From Lysinibacillus sp. FSL W8-0992 (GTDB taxonomy: Bacteria; Bacillota; Bacilli; Bacillales_A; Planococcaceae): a stretch of 64,000 nucleotides of DNA. Location of the stretch: assembly GCF_038008685.1 (NCBI RefSeq), contig NZ_JBBOZQ010000001.1, positions 4,278,001-4,342,000 on the forward strand, given 5' to 3'. Positions 1 to 9,164 of the stretch are shown piece after piece. Position 1 is the first letter of the stretch; each line of letters opens with the position of its first letter. Below the pieces are notes generated by a model, which was given only the letters and a program-made list of their open reading frames with translations, was not told where the DNA came from and did not search any database. A program made the translations under genes and the position numbers.

Positions 1-313
1 GCATGTTTTCTACAGTGTCAGGCACTGGTTTCGTATTTGGCATTGCACAAATCGTTGTAAAACCACCTTTTGCTGCAGATGCAGAGCCTGTGGCAATTGT
101 TTCTTTATGTTCAAAGCCTGGCTCACGCAAATGTGTGTGCACATCTACAAAGCCTGGAGCAACAACTAAACCGTTTCCTTCGATAATTTCCGCACCAGCT
201 ACATTGACATCTTGTCCAATGGCAGTAATTTTGCCATCTACCATGGCGATATTCACCGTATGCAGTTCACCTTGTTCATTTAACATTTGCACATTTTGAA
301 GTACTTTTGTCAT
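1..313 (-). CDS. pyrC: Dihydroorotase, N-terminal part (cut by window edge)
   Basis: Dihydroorotase closes carbamoyl-aspartate to dihydroorotate, the third step of pyrimidine synthesis in the cytoplasm. Only the first ~104 residues lie in the window. The metal-binding HTHLREPG motif typical of the amidohydrolase family is visible, preceded by a [10 protein letters not shown] strand and followed by the conserved AMPNTKP stretch. The ATG lies one base after the pyrB stop codon, so the gene is translated from the same operon mRNA. The rest of the protein runs off the left edge. The family call is secure. Confidence 0.95.
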   Translation of the reverse strand, partial: MTKVLQNVQMLNEQGELHTVNIAMVDGKITAIGQDVNVAGAEIIEGNGLVVAPGFVDVHTHLREPGFEHKETIATGSASAAKGGFTTICAMPNTKPVPDTVENM

Positions 314-314
314 G

Positions 315-1196
315 TTATTCTCTCCCTTGTAAAATCGTTTCAATAATTGCCATGCGCGTATATACACCATTGCGAACTTGATCAAAAATTCGAGAACGTT
401 CGCTTTCGACTAGCTCTGATGCAATTTCTACATCACGGTTAACTGGCGCTGGATGCATAATAATTGCCTTTTCCTTCATTTTCTTCTCACGTTCCACTGT
501 CAATCCGTACTCTTCATGATAGCTTTCTTTTGAGAAGCTTTTATTTACTTTATGACGTTCATGTTGTACACGAAGTAACATAATGACATCGCTTATTTCG
601 ATTAAATCGTCCCAAGAATGATGTGCTTTAAAATCCCCTGCCCAATCTTCCGGGCAAAGAAAATGCACATTTGCTCCTAGTCGTTGTAACGCCGAAGCAT
701 TTGATTTCGCAACGCGACTATGAGATATATCCCCAGCGATTGTGATATTTAACCCTTCAAAAGAACCAAACTCTTTTTTTATCGTGTACAAATCCAGCAA
801 TGATTGTGATGGATGTTGACCAGCGCCATCTCCTGCGTTTATAACTGCAACATTAATGCCTTCTAGTAGCTCGTTATAATATTCATCTTCTTGTGCTCGG
901 ATAACGACCGCATCTATGCCAATCATTTCTAATGTTTTGACTGTATCGTACATTGTTTCTCCCTTTGTCACACTTGAAAAGCTTGCGTCGAACGGGATTA
1001 CAGTACAGCCAACTTTCCGCTCTGCCATCTCAAAACTTGTTTTCGTTCGAGTACTCGGTTCAAAAAATAAGTTTGCAACGTTGTAAGCACGAGATAACGA
1101 TGATGTTTCGCCATTTTCAAAAGCCTGCGCACGATGTAAAATGCTGCTAATCTCTTCAGTTGTTAAATGTTCCATTGATAATAAGTTCTTCATCAT
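315..1196 (-). CDS. pyrB: Aspartate carbamoyltransferase catalytic subunit
   Basis: Transfers the carbamoyl group of carbamoyl phosphate to aspartate, the committed step of UMP synthesis. The 293-residue protein shows the carbamoyl-phosphate motif [13 protein letters not shown] (about residues 45-57), [12 protein letters not shown] in the middle and [11 protein letters not shown] near the C-terminus. Length is normal for the Bacillus enzyme. Two adjacent ATG codons are possible starts. The second (1193) has the better spacing to the GGAGGT site and may be the true one. It follows the second PyrR attenuator of the operon and precedes pyrC by one base. Confidence 0.95.
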   Translation of the reverse strand: MMKNLLSMEHLTTEEISSILHRAQAFENGETSSLSRAYNVANLFFEPSTRTKTSFEMAERKVGCTVIPFDASFSSVTKGETMYDTVKTLEMIGIDAVVIRAQEDEYYNELLEGINVAVINAGDGAGQHPSQSLLDLYTIKKEFGSFEGLNITIAGDISHSRVAKSNASALQRLGANVHFLCPEDWAGDFKAHHSWDDLIEISDVIMLLRVQHERHKVNKSFSKESYHEEYGLTVEREKKMKEKAIIMHPAPVNRDVEIASELVESERSRIFDQVRNGVYTRMAIIETILQGRE

Positions 1197-1260
1197 GTAC
1201 CTCCATTAGATTGTGTGTCATGAACGTCTATGTATGACGTTCTTCATTATTTAAGTGTCT

Positions 1261-1391
1261 AAATAATGTAAAAGCCCCGCTGATGTCATCAGCGAGGCAT
1301 AAGGAGGCGTGACAAACTATAGTAAGCTCTATGCCTACTTATCGCTTGTCCACTACTTCCCTTTTTTTGCCTCTCTGGACAATTCATTAAA
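1261..1391 (-). promoter_or_regulatory. PyrR-regulated attenuator in the pyrP-pyrB gap
   Basis: The 203-bp gap before pyrB holds a PyrR binding-loop sequence, GTCCAGAGAGGC on the minus strand (1369-1380), followed by a rho-independent terminator (about 1270-1298: GC-rich stem with ATGACAT top, then a T-run). This is the architecture of Bacillus pyr attenuators: with UMP bound, PyrR stabilises the anti-antiterminator so the terminator forms and pyrB and downstream genes are shut off. The loop sequence is identical to the one before pyrR. Confidence 0.85.
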
Positions 1392-1399
1392 AGGTACTA

Positions 1400-2710
1400 C
1401 TATGAATTATTATTTTGATTGTAAGGTACTGGTAGATCGGCTTCTTTTTTACCAGGTAAAACCGCATTTAGCACAACTCCGATAATCGCTGCTAATGCCA
1501 TACCTTCTAAACTTAGTGATTCTGTGACGATAAATTTCGCACCGCCGATACCTATTACTAGAATAACAGAGGCAATCACTAGGTTGCGGCTGTTGCCAAA
1601 GTCGACATGATTGTCTACTAACATACGAAGACCGCTTGAAGCGATGATACCGAACAGCAGAATGGAAACTCCGCCAAGAACAGCTGTTGGAATTGTTGCA
1701 ATCACTGCCATTGCTTTCCCGAAGAATGACAGGAAAATCGCTACTACTGCCGCTCCTGCTATTACATACACACTGTAAACTCGTGTGATAGCAAGAACAC
1801 CGATGTTTTCACCGTACGTTGTTTTTGGTGGACCACCAATGAATGCACTAACTAATGTCCCAAAGCCATCACCTAGTAATGAACGATGTAAGCCTGGTTC
1901 TTTAATATAATCGCGATTCACTACTTTTCCTAGCACGAGCTGGTGACCGATATGCTCTGAAATTGTTACAATGACAATCGGTACCATCGCTAGTAAAATC
2001 GTTGATGTAATCGTAAAGTCATAATCTACACCAGGAATGATGAAATGTGGTACTGCAAACATCTTTGCCTCTTTAATCGGTTCGAAGTTGACGATACCGA
2101 TTAAAATGGAGTAAACATAGCCAACGATCAGGCCGATTAATATCGGCATTGTACTTAAAATCCCCTTAAAGAAGATTGTAAAAATAATTGCTGTAAATAG
2201 TGTGACAAGTGCTGCTGAGAAATGCAGTAAGTTATATTCTCCATCAACATTCATTGCCATGCCCACCGCTGTTCCTGATAAGCCAAGGCCGATAACCATA
2301 ATAACAGGGCCTACTACGATTGGAGGAAGGATTTTCATAATCCATTTATAGCCGCTCTTCCAAATGATGAGTGACACAATGCCGTAGGTTACACCGACGG
2401 CCATTGCCCCTATCATGGCGTTACCTGGGTTGACACTTAAGCCATTGTCATCTAAACCGCCTGCGGCAAGTAAAATTGGTGCGATAAAGGCAAACGATGA
2501 GCCTAAATATGCTGGTACTTGAAACTTCGTTATTAATAGGAAGAACAATGTTGCAATTCCGCTTGTTAAAAGGGCAATTGCAGGGCTAAGGCCTACAAGC
2601 TGTGGTACTAAAATCGTTGACCCAAACATGGCAAACATATGTTGGAAACTTAATGTCACCAATTGGACTGGGGTCGGTTTGTCATTTACATCTAATACTG
2701 CCTTTGACAT
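1400..2710 (-). CDS. pyrP: Uracil permease (NCS2 family)
   Basis: A 436-residue polytopic membrane protein of the nucleobase:cation symporter-2 (UraA/PyrP) family, importing uracil by proton symport. The N-terminal TPVQLVTLSFQHMFAMFGSTILVP block and the central EHIGHQLVLGKVVNRD and GGPPKTTYGENIG motifs, which hold the substrate-binding glutamates, are all present, and about 14 hydrophobic segments can be traced. It sits 20 bp after pyrR and is co-transcribed with it. The assignment to uracil rather than xanthine rests on operon context plus motif similarity. Confidence 0.93.
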   Translation of the reverse strand: MSKAVLDVNDKPTPVQLVTLSFQHMFAMFGSTILVPQLVGLSPAIALLTSGIATLFFLLITKFQVPAYLGSSFAFIAPILLAAGGLDDNGLSVNPGNAMIGAMAVGVTYGIVSLIIWKSGYKWIMKILPPIVVGPVIMVIGLGLSGTAVGMAMNVDGEYNLLHFSAALVTLFTAIIFTIFFKGILSTMPILIGLIVGYVYSILIGIVNFEPIKEAKMFAVPHFIIPGVDYDFTITSTILLAMVPIVIVTISEHIGHQLVLGKVVNRDYIKEPGLHRSLLGDGFGTLVSAFIGGPPKTTYGENIGVLAITRVYSVYVIAGAAVVAIFLSFFGKAMAVIATIPTAVLGGVSILLFGIIASSGLRMLVDNHVDFGNSRNLVIASVILVIGIGGAKFIVTESLSLEGMALAAIIGVVLNAVLPGKKEADLPVPYNQNNNS

Positions 2711-2730
2711 AACATTTCCTCACTTTATAG

Positions 2731-3327
<597 letters not shown>

Positions 3328-3416
3328 TTATTAGAGTATTACCTCTGGAAAGCTGTTTAGCACAATCGAATTGTTACGGGATGCTTCCTAAGTGGTAAAG
3401 CATCATTACAACGGCA

Positions 3417-3542
3417 TAAAAAAACCTCTCGAGGCGAATAGCCTGAGAGGGTTGAGTACGTGTTTAAATAGCATGTTGGAAAAATTTGCAGCACAAATTT
3501 TAGCAACACGTTCACATGTACCTTCTCAGCCTCTCTGGACTG
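3417..3542 (-). promoter_or_regulatory. PyrR-regulated attenuator in the pyrR leader
   Basis: The leader between the promoter and pyrR carries the PyrR loop sequence GTCCAGAGAGGC (3529-3540) and, further downstream, a terminator hairpin (stem about 3425-3450) followed by seven T residues on the minus strand. It is the operon's first attenuator, controlling pyrR, pyrP and everything behind them according to UMP. Confidence 0.87.
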
Positions 3543-3588
3543 CCATTAAAGGTGAATATTAAGTTAAAGTCATTCATTCACTTTCGTT

Positions 3589-3617
3589 AGTATAGACCTT
3601 CTTTAAATATTCGTCAA
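3589..3617 (-). promoter_or_regulatory. Sigma-A promoter of the pyr operon
   Basis: On the minus strand TTGACG (3612-3617) and TATACT (3589-3594) are separated by exactly 17 bp, one mismatch each from the housekeeping consensus. The -35 box overlaps the last codons of the upstream pseudouridine synthase gene, so the pyr operon has its own promoter there. Confidence 0.8.
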
Positions 3618-4525
3618 TCCTTATTTCGTAATTCATCTAATAATTGTACATAATCAACAGGAAGTGGTGCTTCAAACTCCATATATTCGCCTGTTGTAGG
3701 ATGATTGAATCCTAAAACTCCTGCATGTAATACTTGTCCACCAAAATCAATTGTCTTTCTCGGTCCATATTTTGGATCACCAACAAGAGGGAATCCAATA
3801 TAATTCATATGCACACGAATTTGGTGTGTACGGCCCGTTTCAAGACGACATTCTACTAGTGTGTATTCACCGAGACGTTCAATAACTTGGAAGTGTGTTA
3901 CTGCATGTTTACCTTTATCAACAACTGCTTGTTTTTGACGATCCTTTTGGTCACGACCAATCGGTGCGTCAATTGTCCCTTTATCATGTGCAATATGTCC
4001 ATGAACAAGAGCTGTATATTTACGCGTTACTGTTTTTTTAACAAGTTGATCGACTAATGATTCATGCGCAACATCATTTTTTGCTACCATCAGTAAACCG
4101 GATGTATCTTTATCGATACGGTGTACAATACCAGGGCGTAAAATACCATTAATGCCCGATAAATCTTTACAGTGATACATTAAACCATTTACAAGTGTAC
4201 CTGCCATATGACCAGGTGCTGGATGGACAACCATACCCTTTGGTTTGTTAACAACGAGCACATCTGCGTCCTCATAAACAATTTCAAGTGCTAGGTTTTC
4301 AGCAATTACATCTAATGGCTCTGCTTCTGGCACGATGATTTCTACAACATCGCCTGCTTTTACCTTATATTTCGCTTTAACTGTCTCACTATTTACTTTG
4401 ACAATTCCTTCTGTAATCCAATTGCTAATTTGTGTACGAGACCACTCTGTCTGTATACTTGAAATCGCTTTGTCAATGCGCTCTCCTTGCTGTTGTTCTT
4501 CGATTGTATATAATACTTGCGTCAT
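3614..4525 (-). CDS. RluD-family 23S rRNA pseudouridine synthase (YlyB type)
   Basis: Converts specific uridines of rRNA to pseudouridine. The 303-residue protein has an N-terminal S4 RNA-binding domain (about residues 12-75) and a catalytic domain with the signature HRIDKDTSGLL, whose aspartate is the nucleophile, plus RTHQIRVH near the C-terminus. It overlaps the end of lspA by four bases (ATGA), so the two are translationally coupled, as in other Bacillales. RluD-type is certain; the exact target uridines cannot be read from the sequence. Confidence 0.9.
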   Translation of the reverse strand: MTQVLYTIEEQQQGERIDKAISSIQTEWSRTQISNWITEGIVKVNSETVKAKYKVKAGDVVEIIVPEAEPLDVIAENLALEIVYEDADVLVVNKPKGMVVHPAPGHMAGTLVNGLMYHCKDLSGINGILRPGIVHRIDKDTSGLLMVAKNDVAHESLVDQLVKKTVTRKYTALVHGHIAHDKGTIDAPIGRDQKDRQKQAVVDKGKHAVTHFQVIERLGEYTLVECRLETGRTHQIRVHMNYIGFPLVGDPKYGPRKTIDFGGQVLHAGVLGFNHPTTGEYMEFEAPLPVDYVQLLDELRNKD

Positions 4526-5001
4526 TGTTTCACCTGTTTCTTTTCTTTTTTATCTTCGGCGATTAAACCAATCATTAATACGACAACGGCAATTGTTAAT
4601 GCTGCATCCGCAATATTAAAAATTGGGAAATCGTAATTCATAATAGGGATTAATACGTCGACAAAATCTACTACTTCTCCTCTAAATAAACGGTCAATAA
4701 AGTTACCAATGGCGCCGCCCAATAAAAGCATTAAACCCACTTGAAAAAGAGGCTTGCCCTTTGCTTCTTTGTGATAAAAGTAAATGATGGCACAAATAAC
4801 GCCTATTGTTACAATAGAAAACAACCACATTTGCCCCTCAAGCATTCCCCATGCTGCCCCTCTATTACGATGAGATAAAATGCCAAACCATGGATCCCAT
4901 ACGGAAATGCGCTCACCAAACTCCATATTTTTCACAATTAGCCATTTTGTCCATTGATCTAAAATAATCACAAAAGCGGCCAATCCATAATATTTATACA
5001 C
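4522..5001 (-). CDS. lspA: Lipoprotein signal peptidase II
   Basis: Membrane aspartyl protease that removes signal peptides from lipid-modified prolipoproteins (CtaC of this window would be a substrate). The 159-residue protein has four transmembrane segments, a DQWTK motif after the first, and the two catalytic aspartate regions GNFIDR and FNIADA. The GTG at 5001 is chosen because a GGAGGA site lies six bases upstream; a longer reading from 5019 would place that site inside the gene. Confidence 0.93.
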   Translation of the reverse strand: MYKYYGLAAFVIILDQWTKWLIVKNMEFGERISVWDPWFGILSHRNRGAAWGMLEGQMWLFSIVTIGVICAIIYFYHKEAKGKPLFQVGLMLLLGGAIGNFIDRLFRGEVVDFVDVLIPIMNYDFPIFNIADAALTIAVVVLMIGLIAEDKKEKKQVKQ

Positions 5002-5546
5002 AGCTATTCCTCCGATCACTCAACATCTAACCTATTCTACCATAAGAGCTTATATAGCAATAACTAATATAACATGAAAATATGACGGAAACACAAGGCT
5101 GCGGTCCAAAAGTAATAATCGGAGTGCTTAATCAATCGTTCAGTCAATAAAATCACATAAACGCCATGCCTTGTCCAAAAAAAGTTCAATAAGTTGTCCC
5201 CTATTTTAGACGTCTTCTACGCAAAATAGGAAGCCGTTGATTTCCGTTCTAGACGCTCCCTTTTCGCAGGCACGGCTCCAACTAATTTTTGCGGCTTCTG
5301 CCGCAAAAATGGATTTTCCGCTCGTGCTGTTCCTGCAGGAGTGTCGCGCCTTCCAGTCTAGTATCGCCTGCTAATAAAATATACTGCTCCTAAAAAATAC
5401 ATGAGGTGATGATAACTCTTTTTGCGTTTCCTCACAAAAGTATCTGTGTTGGGACTTGCCTCGTGAAAAATATCCAACTTTGCATAGTCCAATAGACAAT
5501 TGCGGACACATTACTTTAAAAGAAGCATTAATTGATTGACTCAAAA
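5002..5546. other. Gene-free stretch between lspA and the symporter gene
   Basis: No convincing gene is seen here. A short open frame on the minus strand (5371-5565) has no ribosome binding site, runs into the terminator of the next gene and overlaps the repeat at 5239-5393, so it is not called. The lspA promoter should lie near 5020-5100 but no strong consensus was found. Confidence 0.5.
5239..5393 (+). repeat. Degenerate intergenic repeat, copy 1
   Basis: A ~155-bp GC-richer segment containing GCAGGCACGGCTCCAACTAA and GCAGGAGTGTCGCGCCTTCC. A shorter relative with the same order of blocks lies at 49346-49460. The central part (about 5291-5336), with a GCGGC...GCCGC hairpin, is missing from the second copy. 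It resembles non-coding interspersed repeats of Bacillaceae; it encodes nothing visible. Confidence 0.6.
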
Positions 5547-5597
5547 TAAAAAGACAGTAGACCAACTCAAACTTCTTTGAGTTAATCTACCGTCTAA
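5547..5597 (-). terminator. Rho-independent terminator after the symporter gene
   Basis: A long hairpin (AGACGGTAGA... paired with ...TCTACTGTCT, with a second AACTCAAA/TTTGAGTT stem inside) ends in a T-run on the minus strand, about 45 bp beyond the symporter stop codon. Confidence 0.8.
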
Positions 5598-5640
5598 GTT
5601 GTTACAATCTATTACTAAATAGTGAAAGTTGTATCAGGAC

Positions 5641-7209
5641 TTATGCAGTTTCAGATTCTTTCGAGTGTACGCGCTTCATAAAATCATTTACATCAGCAGG
5701 TACTTTACGATCTAACAATGACACAATAATGACAGAAAGGAAACCTACTGGTACTGTTACAATACCTGGGATTTTAAATTGTAGGAAACTCGGCAGTGTT
5801 CCTGGTAAGAAAATCATCCACATGGACACAACAAGGCCAATCACCAATCCAGCAATAGCTCCTTTTTCTGTCATACCTCTCCACCAAATACCTAATATAA
5901 AAATCGGTGTAAATGTACTCGCAGCAACCGTAAATGCTAAAGCGACTAAATGACCGATCGATGCATCCTTAACGAGTAAACCTAGTCCACCATAAAGAAT
6001 ACCTAAAATAACAATGGCTACTTTTCCGGCAACTACTCGCTGTTTTTGCGTAATATCTTTTTTCATAAAGCTAGCGTATAAATCATGTGCTAATGCGCCC
6101 GAGCTTGTAATGAATAGTCCTGATAAATTAGAGAAGATTGCAGCGAATGCCCCTGCAATAACAAGACCGAGAAGCCAATCGCCTCCTAAGGCAAGCGCAG
6201 TTGTTGGAATAACCATGTTATTGCCACCAAGTACTAAATCTCTCATCACTTCTTCACTTGCACTACCTGAAATGAAAATAGCACGGCCAACAACGCCTAA
6301 AAATACTGCTAACAAGAAGAACGTACTGGCAATTCCGATGGCCATCAAAGCGGATTTACGGGCAGCCTTAGCACTTGGATTCGTATAAAAACGCAATAAA
6401 ATATGCGGTAATCCAATAGTACCTAGCGCTAAACCGATTGTCATACTTATCGTTTGCCAAAACGTCGGGAAATAAAAGCCTGTCCCTGTCCATGCCGCAC
6501 CATCAAAATTGATATCACTACCATCCAATGCATAAGGTGATGTACCTGTAATCGGACCATTAAAGGAATTGATGGCTGCTAAAATTTTATCGTAATGCAA
6601 GCCCCCATACATTGCTGCAACTAGCATTACAATGAATGCTCCTAGACGAATCCAAAGCTCTAATGCTTGGTTAATTGTCGTCCCTTTCATTCCGCCTATT
6701 CCTACGTAGAAAATCATCACTACACATGTAAAGATAATACCGAATTCATAGGATGTACCAAAAAACATACTTAATATTTGTGCTGCTCCTAACAGCTGTG
6801 GTGCCGCATAGAAGCCTGAAATCGCTAAAACAACAATTACTGCAGCTAAACGAGCTCGTCTACTATGGAAGCGATAGGCTAAAAAGTCTGCCACAGTAAA
6901 TGCTCCAAAACGTCTTAATGGCCCCGCAACAAAAATGGCTAATAGCGTCAAGCCAATTGAGAAGCAAAATGCATAATAGGCACCATCATAGCCTAGCTGA
7001 AATGTTAAACCAGCAATCCCTAAAAATGTAGCTGCACTTAAGTAGTCTCCCCCAATAGCTGATCCATTCGTAAACCATCCAAAGCTCCGTCCCCCAACGA
7101 AGAAATCAGATGCCGTTGTATTTTTTTTCGTTAAATACGTAATGTACACAATGGTTCCCATTAGTGCAATTGTCAACAACATTTTAGGTTCTAAAATCGT
7201 CTCAATCAT
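5641..7209 (-). CDS. Sodium:solute symporter, ActP-like (monocarboxylate/acetate uptake)
   Basis: A 522-residue member of the SSS family with about 13 transmembrane helices. The N-terminal region after the first helix (TKKNTTASDFFVGGRSFGWFTNGSA... block, including the GGRSFGW loop) and GDYLSAATFLG are typical of cation/acetate symporters. The gene lies 22 bp behind a DUF485 membrane protein, the usual partner in acetate permease operons. Acetate or another short monocarboxylate is the likely substrate, driven by sodium; no acetyl-CoA synthetase gene is adjacent, so the substrate is an inference. Confidence 0.82.
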   Translation of the reverse strand: MIETILEPKMLLTIALMGTIVYITYLTKKNTTASDFFVGGRSFGWFTNGSAIGGDYLSAATFLGIAGLTFQLGYDGAYYAFCFSIGLTLLAIFVAGPLRRFGAFTVADFLAYRFHSRRARLAAVIVVLAISGFYAAPQLLGAAQILSMFFGTSYEFGIIFTCVVMIFYVGIGGMKGTTINQALELWIRLGAFIVMLVAAMYGGLHYDKILAAINSFNGPITGTSPYALDGSDINFDGAAWTGTGFYFPTFWQTISMTIGLALGTIGLPHILLRFYTNPSAKAARKSALMAIGIASTFFLLAVFLGVVGRAIFISGSASEEVMRDLVLGGNNMVIPTTALALGGDWLLGLVIAGAFAAIFSNLSGLFITSSGALAHDLYASFMKKDITQKQRVVAGKVAIVILGILYGGLGLLVKDASIGHLVALAFTVAASTFTPIFILGIWWRGMTEKGAIAGLVIGLVVSMWMIFLPGTLPSFLQFKIPGIVTVPVGFLSVIIVSLLDRKVPADVNDFMKRVHSKESETA

Positions 7210-7231
7210 TCAACCTACCCCCTGTAGTGAA

Positions 7232-7561
7232 CTACTTATTTGACATTTCATATTTTTTCAAGCGCTTTTCATACAAAGTCGTATGGACATATGCAATAAC
7301 AAATGCCATCACCATCATGACAATTGTTGTGACAAACCAAGTTACAGTCATGCCTCCCCATACTTTCTTAAATGCAATTTCAGGAGCAAACCAATTCATT
7401 ACTGGGATACTAAAAATTAAAATAAAATAAAATACCGTTAAGCTAAAGCCTGTAGTAAACTCATCCTTCATAATTTTATGCGTCGTCGGATCTAACGGTG
7501 GCAACTCTCTGACATCCACAGTTCCAGCTTCCACATACTCATAATCATGACTCCCCGCCAT
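7232..7561 (-). CDS. DUF485 membrane protein, symporter partner
   Basis: A 109-residue protein with two transmembrane segments (about residues 39-58 and 71-92) and a short basic C-terminal tail. It resembles the YjcH/DUF485 family encoded before ActP-type symporters in many bacteria. First gene of a two-gene operon. Its exact role (accessory subunit or stability factor for the symporter) is not established. An ATG with a GGGGG ribosome binding site supports this start. Confidence 0.75.
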   Translation of the reverse strand: MAGSHDYEYVEAGTVDVRELPPLDPTTHKIMKDEFTTGFSLTVFYFILIFSIPVMNWFAPEIAFKKVWGGMTVTWFVTTIVMMVMAFVIAYVHTTLYEKRLKKYEMSNK

Positions 7562-7806
7562 ATTACTAACCCCCTTTAGTCTAGGTGAATAATTATCTGA
7601 AATTTCAAATTATTATTCACTACAACTATTCTATTCTATTTTTCTAATAATATAGGTACAATATTTTGCTGTATTAGTACAAAATATTGCTATTTTAAGT
7701 TAAAATACTTTTATCAATCTTCTTTTTATTTTTTGATTTTAGAAAGGGGCTGTTTAGCATTTTAAGCGTCGTATGGTACGTTGAGAATTCAATTGAAAAA
7801 CAGCAA

Positions 7807-8985
7807 ATGATAGGATGGCTAGAAGAGTTTCTCCCAAATACATTTACTGAATGTACACAACCGAGTACACAAGAGGTGGCAATTTTCGTCTATGAAATTA
7901 ACCATTTATTTGATTGGGTTAAGGTCAAACGATTAAAGAAAAATTATCCTAATAGTATTATTGTCCCTATTGTTGCAGTACACTTAACCTATTCAGCAGG
8001 TATTGCCATTGAATTAAATTTACTAGCACTTCTTATTAAACCTTTGCAAAAACAAAAATTTTTACGAATTGTAAAAAAGCTTTATACATCCTATAAAGAT
8101 CAGCAAGCAAGTACCGTTACGATGCTTGAGCTATCACAACAAATCCCACACAATCATACGTCACCATTTCGCGAAGCTTTTTTGAGACGACTCATACGGG
8201 GTGAAATTAATAACGAACAGGAAATTGTCCAAGCTTCTTCATTTTTATCAACTGACTGTATTCCAAATATCGTTTTTTTAATCCAAGGCTATGTAGATGC
8301 TCAGCAAAACCGACCGATACTGTACGATGCAAGTAGTGTAATTACCAAAGTCTTTCGTCAGCATTTTTCGGACAAAGCACCCCTGTCCTTTTTAAATTTC
8401 GAGCGTTACTTATTATTGCTGATGCGAATTCCCCATACGTATACATCATTTAAACATTGGTCAGATGGTGTCACCACTTTATTGACCGTTATCGAGCTTT
8501 TAAAAAGAGATTATAATATCCACCTTTTTATAGGAATTGGTGGTGTGTTTTTGCAATCTTTGCAAGTTAAAGAATCCTACAGTCAGGCTAGAAAAGCACG
8601 TAGAAAGCCACCTGTAGATAATATTCATATACGATTTTATGAGGACTTAACGAAGCATGAACAGCTACAAAAGGCTATTCAATATATTGAGGACCATTAT
8701 GATGAGCAACTAATTATTAGTGATGTCGCCAAATCAATTAATTTTAGTCCTACTCATTTTAGTCGCTTATTTAAAAAAGAGACTGGTCGTAATTTTGTTG
8801 ATTATGTAGCGTATACTCGCATAATTAAAACACTCCCTTATTTACGGAAATTTGACTACACTATTGAAAAAATTTCAGCAAGTTCTGGCTTTAATACACC
8901 CAATTATTACAGTCTTACATTTAAAAAATATGTAGGGATTTCTCCAACTGACTACCGCAATACAATCGAAATATTGTTTAAGTAA
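7807..8985 (+). CDS. AraC-family regulator with degenerate receiver-like N-terminus
   Basis: The C-terminal ~100 residues form a two-helix-turn-helix AraC domain (block around VAKSINFSPTHFSRLFKKET and GFNTPNYYSLTFKKYVGISP). The first ~110 residues look like a response-regulator receiver that lacks the phosphorylatable aspartate (VYEINHL at that position) but keeps the KP pair (LIKPL). No good ribosome binding site precedes the ATG at 7807. AGAAAGGGG (7741-7749) lies nine bases before an in-frame ATT at 7759, and starting there would add LSVVWYVEN, a plausible first receiver strand. Divergent from the symporter operon, which it probably controls. Confidence 0.75.
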   Translation: MIGWLEEFLPNTFTECTQPSTQEVAIFVYEINHLFDWVKVKRLKKNYPNSIIVPIVAVHLTYSAGIAIELNLLALLIKPLQKQKFLRIVKKLYTSYKDQQASTVTMLELSQQIPHNHTSPFREAFLRRLIRGEINNEQEIVQASSFLSTDCIPNIVFLIQGYVDAQQNRPILYDASSVITKVFRQHFSDKAPLSFLNFERYLLLLMRIPHTYTSFKHWSDGVTTLLTVIELLKRDYNIHLFIGIGGVFLQSLQVKESYSQARKARRKPPVDNIHIRFYEDLTKHEQLQKAIQYIEDHYDEQLIISDVAKSINFSPTHFSRLFKKETGRNFVDYVAYTRIIKTLPYLRKFDYTIEKISASSGFNTPNYYSLTFKKYVGISPTDYRNTIEILFK

Positions 8986-9111
8986 ATATACTGAATGCTC
9001 GGTTTTCAAAACAGCTTCGTGCAGACACCCTCGCTTACTTCCTATTCAACGTTACTTTCCACTATCGTACTTAACTTTAGATCGGTATGTTCACAGCTAT
9101 CCATTCATATA

Positions 9112-9153
9112 AAAAATGAGCAGTCGATTTCATCATCGACTACTCATTTTTAT
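9112..9153. terminator. Bidirectional terminator between regulator and ileS
   Basis: Inverted repeat with 14-base arms (AATGAGCAGTCGAT / ATCGACTACTCATT, one mismatch) flanked by A-run on one side and T-run on the other, serving the convergent ends of the AraC-type gene and ileS. Confidence 0.8.
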
Positions 9154-9164
9154 TTCATGAAATT

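Noticed and set aside
14..30. AGTGTCAGGCACTGG resembles the REP-like palindrome motif
   Set aside because: It lies inside pyrC and encodes the conserved peptide KPVPDT of dihydroorotase, so it is explained by coding constraint.
5371..5565. 64-codon open frame on the minus strand
   Set aside because: No ribosome binding site, overlaps a repeat and a terminator, composition not coding-like.
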